From positions 1 to 43,885 of the IMG/VR virus record IMGVR_UViG_3300036781_000262: 43,885 nucleotides of DNA; one strand, given 5' to 3'. How positions within the stretch are numbered: the first letter of the stretch is position 1; every line of letters starts with the position of its first letter. The stretch comes from a virus. Below, piece by piece: positions 24,478 to 32,200 of the stretch. Under the pieces are notes generated by a model, which was given only the letters and a program-made list of their open reading frames with translations, was not told the DNA's origin and did no database searches. Position numbers and translations under genes: made by a program.

Positions 24478-24779
24478 TTCGTTTCGCCCTCCTGCTTGGG
24501 TTGAGGCAGAGAAGCGGCGGGGCGGTTCCAGCGAATAAGCGCAGAATCAAGAGCGGCGCAGGCTTCGGTCACCATCTTCTCTTTCCAGCCACGACCAGAG
24601 TAAGCGTTTATTTTATTAGGACGACCGCCGTACCCCAGAGAAAATCCGCGCTGCTTCCAATACAAGGAAACTCCGCCGCTATTGTGTTCCTCGTTTTGTG
24701 GTGCCTCGATAACCGAGTGCTCGTACTGTTTGTAGTGCGTGATCTTCCAGCCTTCAGGTAGTTTGTGCTCATCACTCAC
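24474..24779 (-). CDS. 101-residue hypothetical protein
   Basis: Starts at GTG 24777-24779, overlapping the upstream stop (GTGA). Residues 5-70 alternate short strands with aromatic residues (GWKITHYKQYEHSV, VSLYWKQRGFSLGYGG), and the C-terminus is helical, ending in a Pro/Gln/Glu-rich tail. The LYWKQRG-FSLGY pattern looks like a small mixed alpha/beta domain; no family is recognised. Confidence 0.55.
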   Translation of the reverse strand: MSDEHKLPEGWKITHYKQYEHSVIEAPQNEEHNSGGVSLYWKQRGFSLGYGGRPNKINAYSGRGWKEKMVTEACAALDSALIRWNRPAASLPQPKQEGETK

Positions 24780-26404
24780 TTGGATTCCTCCTGCTTGGGT
24801 TGATCGGCTGGGAGGGTGAGGGTGCGGGCACGTTTAACGCATTCGTTGTAGCCCGTCTCGTAGTCGGCATGTTCGCGGGCATCAGGGTCCATTTCCGCAG
24901 TTAGTTTTTGGGATGCTATTTCATCCAGAGCGATCCGCACTCCCGCTGCTGTCGCGATTGCTTTGATCAAGTCGGACTCAGTCTCTTGCAGGCGACGCGC
25001 CAAGTTAAACCCCTCCTCCTTGAAGCGTTCTTCCTGCGAACGTTGCCTGCGTAAATTTCCCTCCACCAAAGACAGCGCGGCGGTGAGCTGCTGGCGAAGC
25101 AAATCCTGTTCATCAAGTGCCGTCTGCCAGATTTCCCGGCAACGCTCCGGCGATTCTCCTTCCTTGGCCCCGAAAAGCTCGCGCCATGAGGCGTTCTGTC
25201 GGGTGGCGTTGGCGAGGGCGGTGTTTGCGGCGACCTTCTCTTCACCAAGTCCGGCAATGATGCGGTTCAGCGCCTCCACTTGCTGCTGGAGGGCCCTCGT
25301 CTCAGTGTCGCACTTCACGCGGTAGTCATGGTAGAACGCATCCCTCTCCGCAGTCAGGGCGGCGAGTTGGGATTCAAGCTTTTTGGCAAGTTCCCCGATT
25401 TCTTCGATGCATACGGTGGCGGCCGCTTTGCGCGAAAGCAAACTCATGCAGAGGGTAATCACCTCGTTCGCCGTCCCCATCTCCGCTTTCTTCAACGCCG
25501 TCCCCTCCATTTTTTGCTCCAAGCATACGGGATGAGGGGCGGACGTATGCGAAGCCGGATTGGACGGAATCGCTGCGTCTTGCTCTGTCCCACGGACAAC
25601 CTCAGTTGTGCCAAGCATAGTACGGGACAAATTCTTTTCCGCCTCCCCCTTTGGAGTATCCGAGGAATTGGAACGGGGCTCCGCTTTCTTCAACGCAGAG
25701 GGGGAGACGCGGGCGCGCATGTGGCGTAAGATTATTTCATTGAGTTCAGAAACCGTAATATCAGCTGGTTCTGGACCAACGCCCCAAACGGCAATCTCCT
25801 TCGCCGCCTCACGGGCAATCGCCTCGTCGGTGGTCGGGTGGGCAATCGCCGGACAGGATCGCAACGCGAAGAGAAACGCGAATTCTTTCGTCGCTTGCAA
25901 CATGTCGCGTTCAAGAACCTCTTGCGGGGTTGCCCAGCTCCACGGAGTCGCCTTGGCTGGTTCAGTGCAGGCCGGTTCTTCGTCCTTTTCAAGCACGACG
26001 CCATATCTGTGGCCGATGTAATCGCCGCCATTGTATCCCTTCAGCGGACCGGTTTGTCCGATGAAATGGAAACGCGATAGCGGAATATTCAGCCCCGTTT
26101 CCTCAATTAACTCGCGTTGCGCCGCCCTGAAAGTCGTCTCGCCAAATTCAACCTGACCGCCAGCAAACTGCCACAATCCCAGCGCGCCCAACTTGGAAAT
26201 ACGCTGACTTACGGCGAACCTACCAGCACGAAAAAGAATGATAGAAACACCTTTAGGAATCTCGGCTTTCGCTTCCTCGGACGCAGGGGCGGGAAGGGCG
26301 GCGGGGGGCTTAGGTGATTTTCGTGGCATGAACAGTTCGCCGACAGGGCCGGACGAACATGTTCCTTGAAAGTCATCTTTCCAGATTGGAGGTAATTCGC
26401 TCAT
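24776..26404 (-). CDS. NUDIX hydrolase fused to a long coiled-coil region
   Basis: A 542-residue protein from ATG 26404 (MSELPPIWKDD). A complete Nudix box lies at residues 83-105: GQVEFGE, then seven residues, then RELIEETGL, which satisfies G-x5-E-x7-REUxEExGU. The Nudix domain (about 48-185) hydrolyses a nucleoside diphosphate linked to another group; the substrate is unknown. After a linker with Ala/Lys/Glu repeats (ALKKAE occurs twice), residues about 335-505 are Gln/Glu/Ala/Leu-rich coiled coil. Phage Nudix proteins are usually under 200 residues, so this fusion is unusual. It is the longest gene of the early operon. Confidence 0.8.
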   Translation of the reverse strand: MSELPPIWKDDFQGTCSSGPVGELFMPRKSPKPPAALPAPASEEAKAEIPKGVSIILFRAGRFAVSQRISKLGALGLWQFAGGQVEFGETTFRAAQRELIEETGLNIPLSRFHFIGQTGPLKGYNGGDYIGHRYGVVLEKDEEPACTEPAKATPWSWATPQEVLERDMLQATKEFAFLFALRSCPAIAHPTTDEAIAREAAKEIAVWGVGPEPADITVSELNEIILRHMRARVSPSALKKAEPRSNSSDTPKGEAEKNLSRTMLGTTEVVRGTEQDAAIPSNPASHTSAPHPVCLEQKMEGTALKKAEMGTANEVITLCMSLLSRKAAATVCIEEIGELAKKLESQLAALTAERDAFYHDYRVKCDTETRALQQQVEALNRIIAGLGEEKVAANTALANATRQNASWRELFGAKEGESPERCREIWQTALDEQDLLRQQLTAALSLVEGNLRRQRSQEERFKEEGFNLARRLQETESDLIKAIATAAGVRIALDEIASQKLTAEMDPDAREHADYETGYNECVKRARTLTLPADQPKQEESK

Positions 26405-26406
26405 GG

Positions 26407-26769
26407 TTATTCTGATTTGAGGGCTTCGCGGCGGGTGATGAAACGATCTGAGAGTTTCCAATGGACGGCCTGCCCACGCTTCCAGCTTGAGACCATTTGC
26501 TTGCTCTCAAGAAAACGCAGGCGATTAACGAGGGCGTTCTGGTTTACGGGCGTATGGTTTCTGGCCATGATCTTCGCAATTCGCGTCGTGCTGCGCCAAT
26601 CGTCTCCAACCGATTCCATTGTCTGCTTCATGTCGAACGACAGCTCAACCATCCCGACGCCCCTGCAACAACGGCAGACGATTTTGGGATAAGTGTAGTC
26701 CGTCCATGTCATTGAATCCGGCGCGATTCGTTTAACTTTGGACGCGGGAGGGTTTGAGGAGGGGGTCAT
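26407..26769 (-). CDS. Winged-helix-like protein with a CxxC knuckle
   Basis: A 120-residue protein from ATG 26769 (MTPSSNPPASK). A short knuckle CRCCRGVG (about 33-40) may bind zinc, as in DnaJ-like fingers. The C-terminal part (about 52-115) reads as a winged helix: TTRIAKIMA, then VNQNALVNRLRFLESKQMVSSW, then a basic wing strand ending VHWKLSDRF. It probably binds DNA or regulates early transcription; the target is unknown. Confidence 0.6.
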   Translation of the reverse strand: MTPSSNPPASKVKRIAPDSMTWTDYTYPKIVCRCCRGVGMVELSFDMKQTMESVGDDWRSTTRIAKIMARNHTPVNQNALVNRLRFLESKQMVSSWKRGQAVHWKLSDRFITRREALKSE

Positions 26770-26999
26770 GTGTTGTCGCTGATTGAATTTGTTGTGCCGT
26801 GATCTTTCGGCCTGCTCCACTTTAGGTTATCATGGAATGCGTAGCCGCGTTGCTGATAGAGGGTGTAATCGGTGCAGGGTCCGCCGGTCCATCCCGGCAC
26901 GGCCCACATCGGACACCCAAGCTCTTTGTGGACTCCGGCGCGGCGCGGCTCTTGGTCTGACGGCACCCATTCGCGGAGAGGGTTTAGTTCTGCGCTCAC
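26766..26999 (-). CDS. 77-residue Trp-rich hypothetical protein
   Basis: Starts at GTG 26997-26999 overlapping the upstream TGA. The protein is rich in Pro, Gly, Trp and Tyr, with two cysteines (GCPMW, GGPC) and little helix. The look is that of a small compact domain, possibly metal-bound. No family is recognised. Confidence 0.5.
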   Translation of the reverse strand: MSAELNPLREWVPSDQEPRRAGVHKELGCPMWAVPGWTGGPCTDYTLYQQRGYAFHDNLKWSRPKDHGTTNSISDNT

Positions 27000-27337
27000 T
27001 TCGTTTTAATCTCCGTATTGAGGCGGGCGGCACGGTGGTGGGCGGTTCTGAATCCTTCCTTGGCGGCCCTCATGCACAGCTCAACCCAAGCGACAGATTT
27101 GCCGGTGGCCCACACACTTTCGATTTCATCTAGAACGGCCCGATCCTCCCCCTGCTGCGTGAAGTGGGGAGCAAGCGCGGTGAGGAGCGAGTCTTTCACA
27201 AAGGTTACACGCCGGTCGTGCTGATGTTGCTCCTCCTCGTTGAAATCCATGTTATTGTATTCGAGAAGTTCTATGACGATCTTCTCTGCGTTGTCGGCCA
27301 GCGCCTGTTTGATCTGTTCCGGGATACCTGAGTTCAT
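26996..27337 (-). CDS. 113-residue helical hypothetical protein
   Basis: A predominantly helical, acidic-to-basic protein (MNSGIPEQIKQALADNAEK at its start, with a later WVELCMRAAKEGFRTAHHRAARL helix). The ATG at 27337 follows CTCCCC with no Shine-Dalgarno sequence. No family is recognised; it is one of the series of overlapping early genes. Confidence 0.6.
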   Translation of the reverse strand: MNSGIPEQIKQALADNAEKIVIELLEYNNMDFNEEEQHQHDRRVTFVKDSLLTALAPHFTQQGEDRAVLDEIESVWATGKSVAWVELCMRAAKEGFRTAHHRAARLNTEIKTK

Positions 27338-27792
27338 GGGGAGATGGTTTTAAGGACAATACGCGCGCGAATTTGGTAGCGTTCATGCGTGGTCATTCCG
27401 TCGGTCTGGTGGCAATCAAGGCTGCGATGGCCCCAGCATTGATACTGCGTGCGGTCATAGAGAAAGCTGTCGGTTCGGATGCCGCTGTTCATCTCGGATT
27501 GGCGACGTTCAGCGTTCGCGGTGTCGAGGTTGTAGAGCGCTTTCGCAATCGCCTCCACCTTCTGCTCCTCCCCCAACTTCGCCCACTTCAGGGCCTTCTT
27601 TGCCGCAGAGAGGGTCGGCATGGGTAAGACGAGGACTATGGAGCATGTGGCGGCGGCAAAATCGTCGTCCTTTGCGGGCGCAAGGTCAGTGATAACATCG
27701 GCGTCTTCGTACTGGTAGCGATAGAGGACAGCGGGACGCTTAGACGGAGGCAATTTCTTCGCGGCCTTCCCCGCGTGTTTGGGAGATTTCAT
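27334..27792 (-). CDS. 152-residue hypothetical protein
   Basis: A basic Pro/Lys-rich N-terminus (MKSPKHAGKAAKKLPPSKR) is followed by a mixed alpha/beta middle and a Cys/His-containing C-terminal region (YQCWGHRSLDCHQTD near 117-131) that could bind metal. The ATG at 27792 follows CTCCCC. The function is unknown. Confidence 0.55.
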   Translation of the reverse strand: MKSPKHAGKAAKKLPPSKRPAVLYRYQYEDADVITDLAPAKDDDFAAATCSIVLVLPMPTLSAAKKALKWAKLGEEQKVEAIAKALYNLDTANAERRQSEMNSGIRTDSFLYDRTQYQCWGHRSLDCHQTDGMTTHERYQIRARIVLKTISP

Positions 27793-27799
27793 GGGGAGA

Positions 27800-28003
27800 T
27801 TAGGAGGTTAATCGGAGGCAGAGGCGTTCGATCTTGGCGTCGATTATGGCGATGGCTTCAGTCAGCGGCTTTGTGCGTTCGGTGATGTGTTCAATGTAGC
27901 CACCGGACTTGCTGACGAGTTCGCGCACAAGTAATTCACGCTGCTTCTGGTAGTCGTAAACGGCCTGCACAATAGCTGGTGAAGTCATGGGTTCGGTCTT
28001 CAT
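27800..28003 (-). CDS. 67-residue helical protein
   Basis: Two amphipathic helices (AIVQAVYDYQKQRELLVREL and a second one near 40-62) suggest a coiled-coil hairpin. The start at 28003 follows CTCCCC. No family is recognised. Confidence 0.55.
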   Translation of the reverse strand: MKTEPMTSPAIVQAVYDYQKQRELLVRELVSKSGGYIEHITERTKPLTEAIAIIDAKIERLCLRLTS

Positions 28004-28341
28004 GGGGAGGGATTGTTGAGGGCGTTGAGGGCGAGTTCCAGTTGATATGCAAGGTCGTCGCGAAAATTGATATTCCCTGCTGCCGCATCGTTTATCTTGC
28101 TAATCGTGTCTTCCAGCGCTTCCAGCACGAGGGCCATCGTCTGCGGGTTCAGCCGGGCGATTAGTTGGGCGTTGGCTTCCAGTTCGGCGCACAGAACGTC
28201 AGGATCAACGCGGTTATCGGAACGAACGCCAGTTGAGGCCACAAGTTCTCGGTTGTGATTCTCGACAGCAGTAGATGCGTGGCGAACGATGCTCCACGGT
28301 CCCGGCGTCGCCTTCTCCAGCAGTTCTTTTAGCGCGCTCAC
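28000..28341 (-). CDS. Ea22/TPGPW-type early protein (copy 1)
   Basis: A 113-residue protein starting at GTG 28341. It opens LKELLEKATPGPWSI, the hallmark of a common phage family of small early proteins (related to Ea22-like proteins), and a central region has ANAQLIARLNPQTMALVLEALE. The known function is obscure. This genome has two further relatives (29504-29881 and 35950-36327). The stop overlaps the next gene. Confidence 0.65.
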   Translation of the reverse strand: MSALKELLEKATPGPWSIVRHASTAVENHNRELVASTGVRSDNRVDPDVLCAELEANAQLIARLNPQTMALVLEALEDTISKINDAAAGNINFRDDLAYQLELALNALNNPSP

Positions 28342-28751
28342 TGGGGAGGCGGGGTGGAGGACGGCATTGCAGAACGGTCGCCGAATGCGCCGGGCACGGT
28401 TGCCATTACGTGGTCGATTGCGGCGCGGTAAAGAACGTGGTCGCCACTGAACTGCATGCAGCGTTCCCCGCAGAAGCGAAGAATTTCGTTTGCCTGAAAC
28501 ACCGTGCAGTTAGAGCGGAAATCCAGCCGCGCCTTATCCTTGCGCAGTTCGACGGCCTCCCCCTCCAAAGCTGAGATGCGGCGCTCTAGGGAGCGAACCG
28601 GCTCAAGGGCCTTATACATTTCATCGTCGGCTTGCTCTGCGTTAATCCGGCCCATGCGGTAATCTTGGGATACATGGGCGAGCAGGCGTTGCGCTTGGTC
28701 CGTCATCGGCGTCGGCGTCTTGTCTCCCTCGGGAGTGGCGGGAAGGCTCAT
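28338..28751 (-). CDS. 137-residue hypothetical protein with a coiled coil
   Basis: A flexible Thr/Pro N-terminus (residues 1-17), then a helix (AQRLLAHVSQDY) and a classic coiled-coil stretch RSLERRISALEGEAVELRK at about 53-71. The C-terminal part contains CGERCMQF (a CxxxC) and a Ser/Pro tail. Many phages carry such EAR1-like helical early proteins; no function can be assigned. Confidence 0.55.
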   Translation of the reverse strand: MSLPATPEGDKTPTPMTDQAQRLLAHVSQDYRMGRINAEQADDEMYKALEPVRSLERRISALEGEAVELRKDKARLDFRSNCTVFQANEILRFCGERCMQFSGDHVLYRAAIDHVMATVPGAFGDRSAMPSSTPPPQ

Positions 28752-29140
28752 TTCAGCCCCTTTTGCATGATGCTTTCGGGGTGTTCACGGGCGATCTGGC
28801 GGACGGCTTCGCGGCGCTCGGGAACGCTCAGGATTTGCTTGATGTCCGTGGCCATTTCAGCGGCCATGTGATTCACGAGACGGTCGGCAAGTTCGGCTTC
28901 GATCCGCTCCTTCAATTTGCGTTTGATGCCGTCCTGATCGACCAGCGACCACGCACCCTGAAGCAAGCCAGCGGGCACGGTAACGCGGTTGGTGTAGTCG
29001 GGCTGAAGCCACGCGCCGTTAGTGATGAAGTGAAGCACGGCCTTTTCGGCGTGGAACTTGATTTGCGCCTCAAGCGAGCGTTCGTTTTCGGTTTCAATTT
29101 CTTGCGGGAACGAGGGGGAGGATTTGGGTTTGGGAGGCAT
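28748..29140 (-). CDS. 130-residue acidic/helical hypothetical protein
   Basis: From ATG 29140 (MPPKPKSSPS). Residues 10-35 are Glu-rich, followed by one strand region (WLQPDYTNRVTVPAG) and long helices (KRKLKERIEAELADRLVNHMA). The ATG is preferred because further upstream codons collide with the neighbouring 29145-29315 gene. No family is recognised. Confidence 0.6.
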   Translation of the reverse strand: MPPKPKSSPSFPQEIETENERSLEAQIKFHAEKAVLHFITNGAWLQPDYTNRVTVPAGLLQGAWSLVDQDGIKRKLKERIEAELADRLVNHMAAEMATDIKQILSVPERREAVRQIAREHPESIMQKGLK

Positions 29141-29144
29141 GGGA

Positions 29145-29315
29145 TTAGGGCGTTGGCGTGATAATGACCGACATGGCCTGCGACCATGAGATGTCCGCGA
29201 GCGCCGGGTCGGACTCAAAGTGGACGCCGTTACAGAGCGCGGTTTCCTGATCTTGCTGAATCGTGAGCGACTTAACTTTGCCGTTCTCGATGTAGGTAAT
29301 GGTGATTTGTTTCAT
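29145..29315 (-). CDS. 56-residue hypothetical protein
   Basis: ATG at 29313-29315 opens a protein with an N-terminal beta hairpin (MKQITITYIENGKVKSLTI) followed by an acidic middle and an IITPTP end; the stop is at 29145. Reading frame, spacing (4 bp before the next gene) and codon usage support it as a real gene despite its size. Function unknown. Confidence 0.6.
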   Translation of the reverse strand: MKQITITYIENGKVKSLTIQQDQETALCNGVHFESDPALADISWSQAMSVIITPTP

Positions 29316-29345
29316 AATCTTATTTTTCGTTTAGCAGGTGTGCGG

Positions 29346-29507
29346 TTAGGAGGAGGCTGGCTCTTTGGTGAGGGCGATTAGCTCCACGCGAATTAATACG
29401 GCATACTTAAGAACGTGGTGGGCGTCGTCGGGCCTCTGCTCCATTTCGGTAAGTAGCTCTCGGATTTTCTCGGTGTGCAGGAGGACGGTTGTGGCGGGGA
29501 GTGTCAT
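29346..29507 (-). CDS. 53-residue helical hypothetical protein
   Basis: ATG at 29505-29507 overlaps the upstream TGA (ATGA). The protein is helical (EKIRELLTEMEQRPDD, HHVLKYAVLIRVELIAL) with the look of a small two-helix bundle, and stops at 29346. No family is recognised. Confidence 0.6.
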   Translation of the reverse strand: MTLPATTVLLHTEKIRELLTEMEQRPDDAHHVLKYAVLIRVELIALTKEPASS

Positions 29508-29881
29508 TGGGTGGCGGATTTGTCCAAGTCGTGCTTGGCGCGGATGGCCTCAACGTCGCAGATGATGCTTTCCAACTCGGACAAATCACCAGTCCGACAA
29601 TCGCCAGTAAGGTAACGCGAAACCTTGTCGATGATGGCGACGAAATCCGCGTGGCTGTTGCAGGCGCGAACGATGAAGGCGGCGTTGGCCTTGCATCCTT
29701 CTTTGGTCGATGCGCCGATAATGGTATTGCCGTGAAGGGCCATGCCACAATCGGCGATGATAACACCGGCGGGACTGATAATCATCTGACGTGCTGTTTT
29801 GATACCAAAGGCGGCGTTACTGATACCCGCCACGCTCCACGGCGTCGGCGTGTGTTGAATTGTGATGTCGTAAGTTTTCAT
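29504..29881 (-). CDS. TPGPW-type early protein (copy 2)
   Basis: A 125-residue protein with IQHTPTPWSVAGI near residues 8-20 and a conserved C-terminal block ANAAFIVRACNSHADFV at about 78-94. These are the two blocks of a widespread phage early protein family. It is the same length as copy 3 at 35950-36327 and clearly related. The function of the family is not established. The 75 bp upstream (29882-29956) contain no gene. Confidence 0.65.
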   Translation of the reverse strand: MKTYDITIQHTPTPWSVAGISNAAFGIKTARQMIISPAGVIIADCGMALHGNTIIGASTKEGCKANAAFIVRACNSHADFVAIIDKVSRYLTGDCRTGDLSELESIICDVEAIRAKHDLDKSATQ

Positions 29882-29956
29882 GTGGCGTAAGAATATCAGA
29901 AACGGAGCGGGAAAAACTATCCGTAGATTCGCCCAATTATAGCTAGGGTGTAATAT

Positions 29957-30214
29957 CTACTCACCCCTCGCCAAACTCGGCAGCACAGACCGCAAGAAGT
30001 ACCAGCAAAGAGCCTCCGTATGGGGGCAGAGGGTGGCCTCAGTTAAGATCGGTTCGCCCCGGTCAAGGGCTGGTTGGGCTACGCATTTGTGATGCTGGCA
30101 TGGGCAGAAACCTCCCCCATGATTTCCCGTGAGATCAACCCGGTGAAACGTTCCCGGCTGGCTCCTGCTCTCTACTTCCCATACATAGCGGTCTCCGGTG
30201 GGGCGGATCGTCAT
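29957..30214 (-). CDS. SWIM-type zinc finger protein
   Basis: An 85-residue protein from ATG 30214, overlapping the upstream TGA. A strand-rich N-terminus (RYVWEVESRSQPGTFHRVDL) leads to FCPCQHHKC and then TLCPHTEALCWY, giving C37-x-C39 and C63-x-H65, the CxC...CxH signature of SWIM zinc fingers. These domains bind DNA or proteins. A stand-alone SWIM protein is common in phages and archaeal viruses, but its target is unknown. Confidence 0.7.
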   Translation of the reverse strand: MTIRPTGDRYVWEVESRSQPGTFHRVDLTGNHGGGFCPCQHHKCVAQPALDRGEPILTEATLCPHTEALCWYFLRSVLPSLARGE

Positions 30215-30588
30215 GACGCTAGAACCATTTCCGTTTGCGTTGCGGGGAGGGAGTCTTGGTAGCCGTGGCGGGAGAGCCAAGTCCGTGCTGTGGAAACTTT
30301 GTCGGCGGGGATTCTCAGGCACAGAACCGGCCTTCCTTTCGCATCTTTGTTCGGGGAGGGTATGTATCCTACCTTTTCGATCAGGCCCATTTTAAGCAGG
30401 CCCTTGGTGGCAAGGCCGGATACGTGTTTGTCGCCCCCTGTCAGTTCGCGAGGAATATCGGCGGCGGAAAAGTCCAGACCCCGAAGCCCGATTAAGAGCA
30501 TGGAAGCCTGAACGGAATGGAAAGCCTCGCCTCGGAAGCCAGCGATCAAACAAAGTTCGCGGCTGAAATCTAGTTTTTCGGTGCTCAT
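30211..30588 (-). CDS. Winged-helix-like regulatory protein
   Basis: A 125-residue protein with a winged-helix pattern: a helix (FHSVQASMLLIGL), then FSAADIPRELTGGDKHVSGLATKGLLKMGLIEK as helix-turn-helix into the first wing strand, then a GRPVLCLRIP wing strand. It resembles MarR/transcription-factor-like readers in phage early regions. The position just upstream of SWIM and downstream of the replication-like gene suggests control of replication or early transcription. Confidence 0.6.
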   Translation of the reverse strand: MSTEKLDFSRELCLIAGFRGEAFHSVQASMLLIGLRGLDFSAADIPRELTGGDKHVSGLATKGLLKMGLIEKVGYIPSPNKDAKGRPVLCLRIPADKVSTARTWLSRHGYQDSLPATQTEMVLAS

Positions 30589-31139
30589 GCTCTTAGTTGT
30601 TGGTTACAGCGGGTGCGCCAGCTTTCTGGCAGGCCGCTAAATTTACGGGAGTTCAGGGCAAAAAGTAGCTGGCCGTGAGCGGGATGTTCTTCGCTGATTA
30701 GCGAGAGTTCGGTGTTCAACCAGACCAGCCATCCATCGGGGCCGTCCGGTGCGGGAATCTTTAGGTTTGTGGCGTGAGTCGCCCCCATCGCTTTCAGGTC
30801 CACAACCTTTTCGGCCTTGTTGAGCCAGTTCACGAGGAAGCGGCGTGTCGGAACTCGTTTGTTATTCCGGCACCAAAACTGAGCCCGCCCGATTTCCTGC
30901 TTCACGTTGATCCCGCTAAGAGCCGGTTCGCCCTCCAAATAAGCCACCCATTCAGCATCCGACATTTCCGCCACCTTCTTAGCCCGCTTGGGTTTCTTCT
31001 CCCACTCCTTTTGCAGCTCTAAAACTGAATACTCATGGATGGCTGCGGCTTCGTCCAGAATCTCGTTGTTGGTCAGGCGGCGTGCTAAAGCTTGTGAGCG
31101 GGCGATGCAGGCGGCTTTGAACTTTTCCCTGAATGTCAT
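30585..31139 (-). CDS. Replication-organiser-like protein (putative)
   Basis: A 184-residue basic protein. The N-terminus is helical (FREKFKAACIARSQALARRL), a Lys/Arg segment lies at 47-55, and a block EIGRAQFWCRNNKRVPTRRFLVNWLNKAEK at about 82-111 resembles the C-terminal part of phage replisome organisers and helicase loaders, where a trimmed domain precedes recruitment of the host helicase. No Walker motif is present. With no polymerase in the genome, this is the best candidate for loading host replication proteins. The assignment is tentative. Confidence 0.45.
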   Translation of the reverse strand: MTFREKFKAACIARSQALARRLTNNEILDEAAAIHEYSVLELQKEWEKKPKRAKKVAEMSDAEWVAYLEGEPALSGINVKQEIGRAQFWCRNNKRVPTRRFLVNWLNKAEKVVDLKAMGATHATNLKIPAPDGPDGWLVWLNTELSLISEEHPAHGQLLFALNSRKFSGLPESWRTRCNQQLRA

Positions 31140-31507
31140 GGGGCGGGGGCGCTGAGCGCATTTTTAACCGCACGGAGCTGTTCTAGGCTCAGGTCTTTCC
31201 ACTTTAGCGCGGTGAACTTGCTGACCAAATTCGCCTTCTCTATTCTTTGGACAAGTTCGGGCGTGGGCATCAACAGCCGCGAGCGCCGACCGTAGCCAGA
31301 AGTTTCTCCCTTAACGATTCCATCCTCTTTCCCATAGCGGGTCACGAGAGTTTCGCATCCGGGCCGGTCAAGCTGCGTCACGATCATTGTCGCCGTGACA
31401 CGATGAACGCGGACGATTGATAGACGCTCCTCCCCGTAATTACCTGAATCGAGAATTGCGGTGCTTCCGGGCTTCAAAGAATCAAAGGGACTTGGCTGGG
31501 TGTTCAT
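31136..31507 (-). CDS. 123-residue hypothetical protein with a beta-rich N-domain
   Basis: Residues 8-75 are beta-rich (TAILDSGNYGEERLSIVRVHRVT and TMIVTQLDR), similar to small RNA- or DNA-binding barrels; the C-terminal 40 residues are helical. It follows a leftward terminator by about 50 bp, so it may begin a transcript. The ATG at 31507 has a GGGGA about 7 bp upstream, one of the few possible Shine-Dalgarno sites here. Function unknown. Confidence 0.55.
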   Translation of the reverse strand: MNTQPSPFDSLKPGSTAILDSGNYGEERLSIVRVHRVTATMIVTQLDRPGCETLVTRYGKEDGIVKGETSGYGRRSRLLMPTPELVQRIEKANLVSKFTALKWKDLSLEQLRAVKNALSAPAP

Positions 31508-31554
31508 AGGAAATTCCCCGATAGGGGGTAGTGGAAAAGCTGATAGTCAGGGGC

Positions 31555-31585
31555 AAAAAAAGGGGCCGGTGGTTACGCTCCGGCC
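31555..31585 (-). terminator. Leftward intrinsic terminator
   Basis: On the minus strand GGCCGG (31580-31585) pairs with CCGGCC (31564-31569) and is followed two bases later by seven Ts (31555-31561). Stem, spacing and T run match a Rho-independent terminator. It lies directly downstream of the 31597-32184 gene and would split the early operon into two transcripts or attenuate it. Confidence 0.7.
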
Positions 31586-31596
31586 TAGCGGGTCAC

Positions 31597-32184
31597 TCAG
31601 AGATTTACGCCGGGGAGGTTCAGACGAACTAGGGTACGCTGGCAGTCGCGTTCAACGGGAAGCGATTCGTGGATCATGGTGACGTTTCCGATGTATGCGC
31701 GGTGTGGGCGAAGCGAAACGGATTCGAGGGCCGAAAGATTAAGGCGTGAGCAGTCTCCACCTTCACCTATTGGGCCGTCGAAATCGCCAACGAGAGCACG
31801 GCTAGCGCACAAGTCGGAGGCCAACAGGATTGCTTCGGGTTCAGCGAACGTGGCCGTATTCCAAGCGCCCGATTTGCCGGGACGGTGCGAGCCATGCCCG
31901 CCCCCACCTGTGCCGCCGTGCCCGTTCTTCTCGGGATTCCAGTAGCCGTCGATATGCGCCCCCGGACGACGTTGCGACTTTCCTGCCTCAACTCGGCCTT
32001 GATCGATCATTAGATAAATCGGCTCCTCGGTATGAATGCCCACCAACATTGCGTCTACGGTCGGTTGCCAACGCGAGAGGTTTGCGGGAAGCCCCTCCCG
32101 CTGGAAGAAAGGCAGCATGTAAACACGCTCGCCGGTATTATCGGGAAACGAAACGCTCCCCAATTCGATTAGTTCAGATTTCAT
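31597..32184 (-). CDS. Possible Fe(II)/2-oxoglutarate dioxygenase-like protein
   Basis: A 195-residue protein. PGAHIDGYW at 74-82 gives an H-x-D pair (H77, D79). A glycine/histidine-rich loop lies at 88-103, and TMIHESLPVERDCQRTLVRL near 169-188 gives a distal H172 with R183 eleven residues later. An HxD...H...R arrangement on a beta-rich protein is the metal and 2-oxoglutarate signature of this superfamily; a plain cupin is the alternative. Substrate unknown: phage members modify DNA bases, nucleotides or proteins. A leftward terminator follows it directly. Confidence 0.45.
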   Translation of the reverse strand: MKSELIELGSVSFPDNTGERVYMLPFFQREGLPANLSRWQPTVDAMLVGIHTEEPIYLMIDQGRVEAGKSQRRPGAHIDGYWNPEKNGHGGTGGGGHGSHRPGKSGAWNTATFAEPEAILLASDLCASRALVGDFDGPIGEGGDCSRLNLSALESVSLRPHRAYIGNVTMIHESLPVERDCQRTLVRLNLPGVNL

Positions 32185-32200
32185 ATTAAGTTTATGTTTT

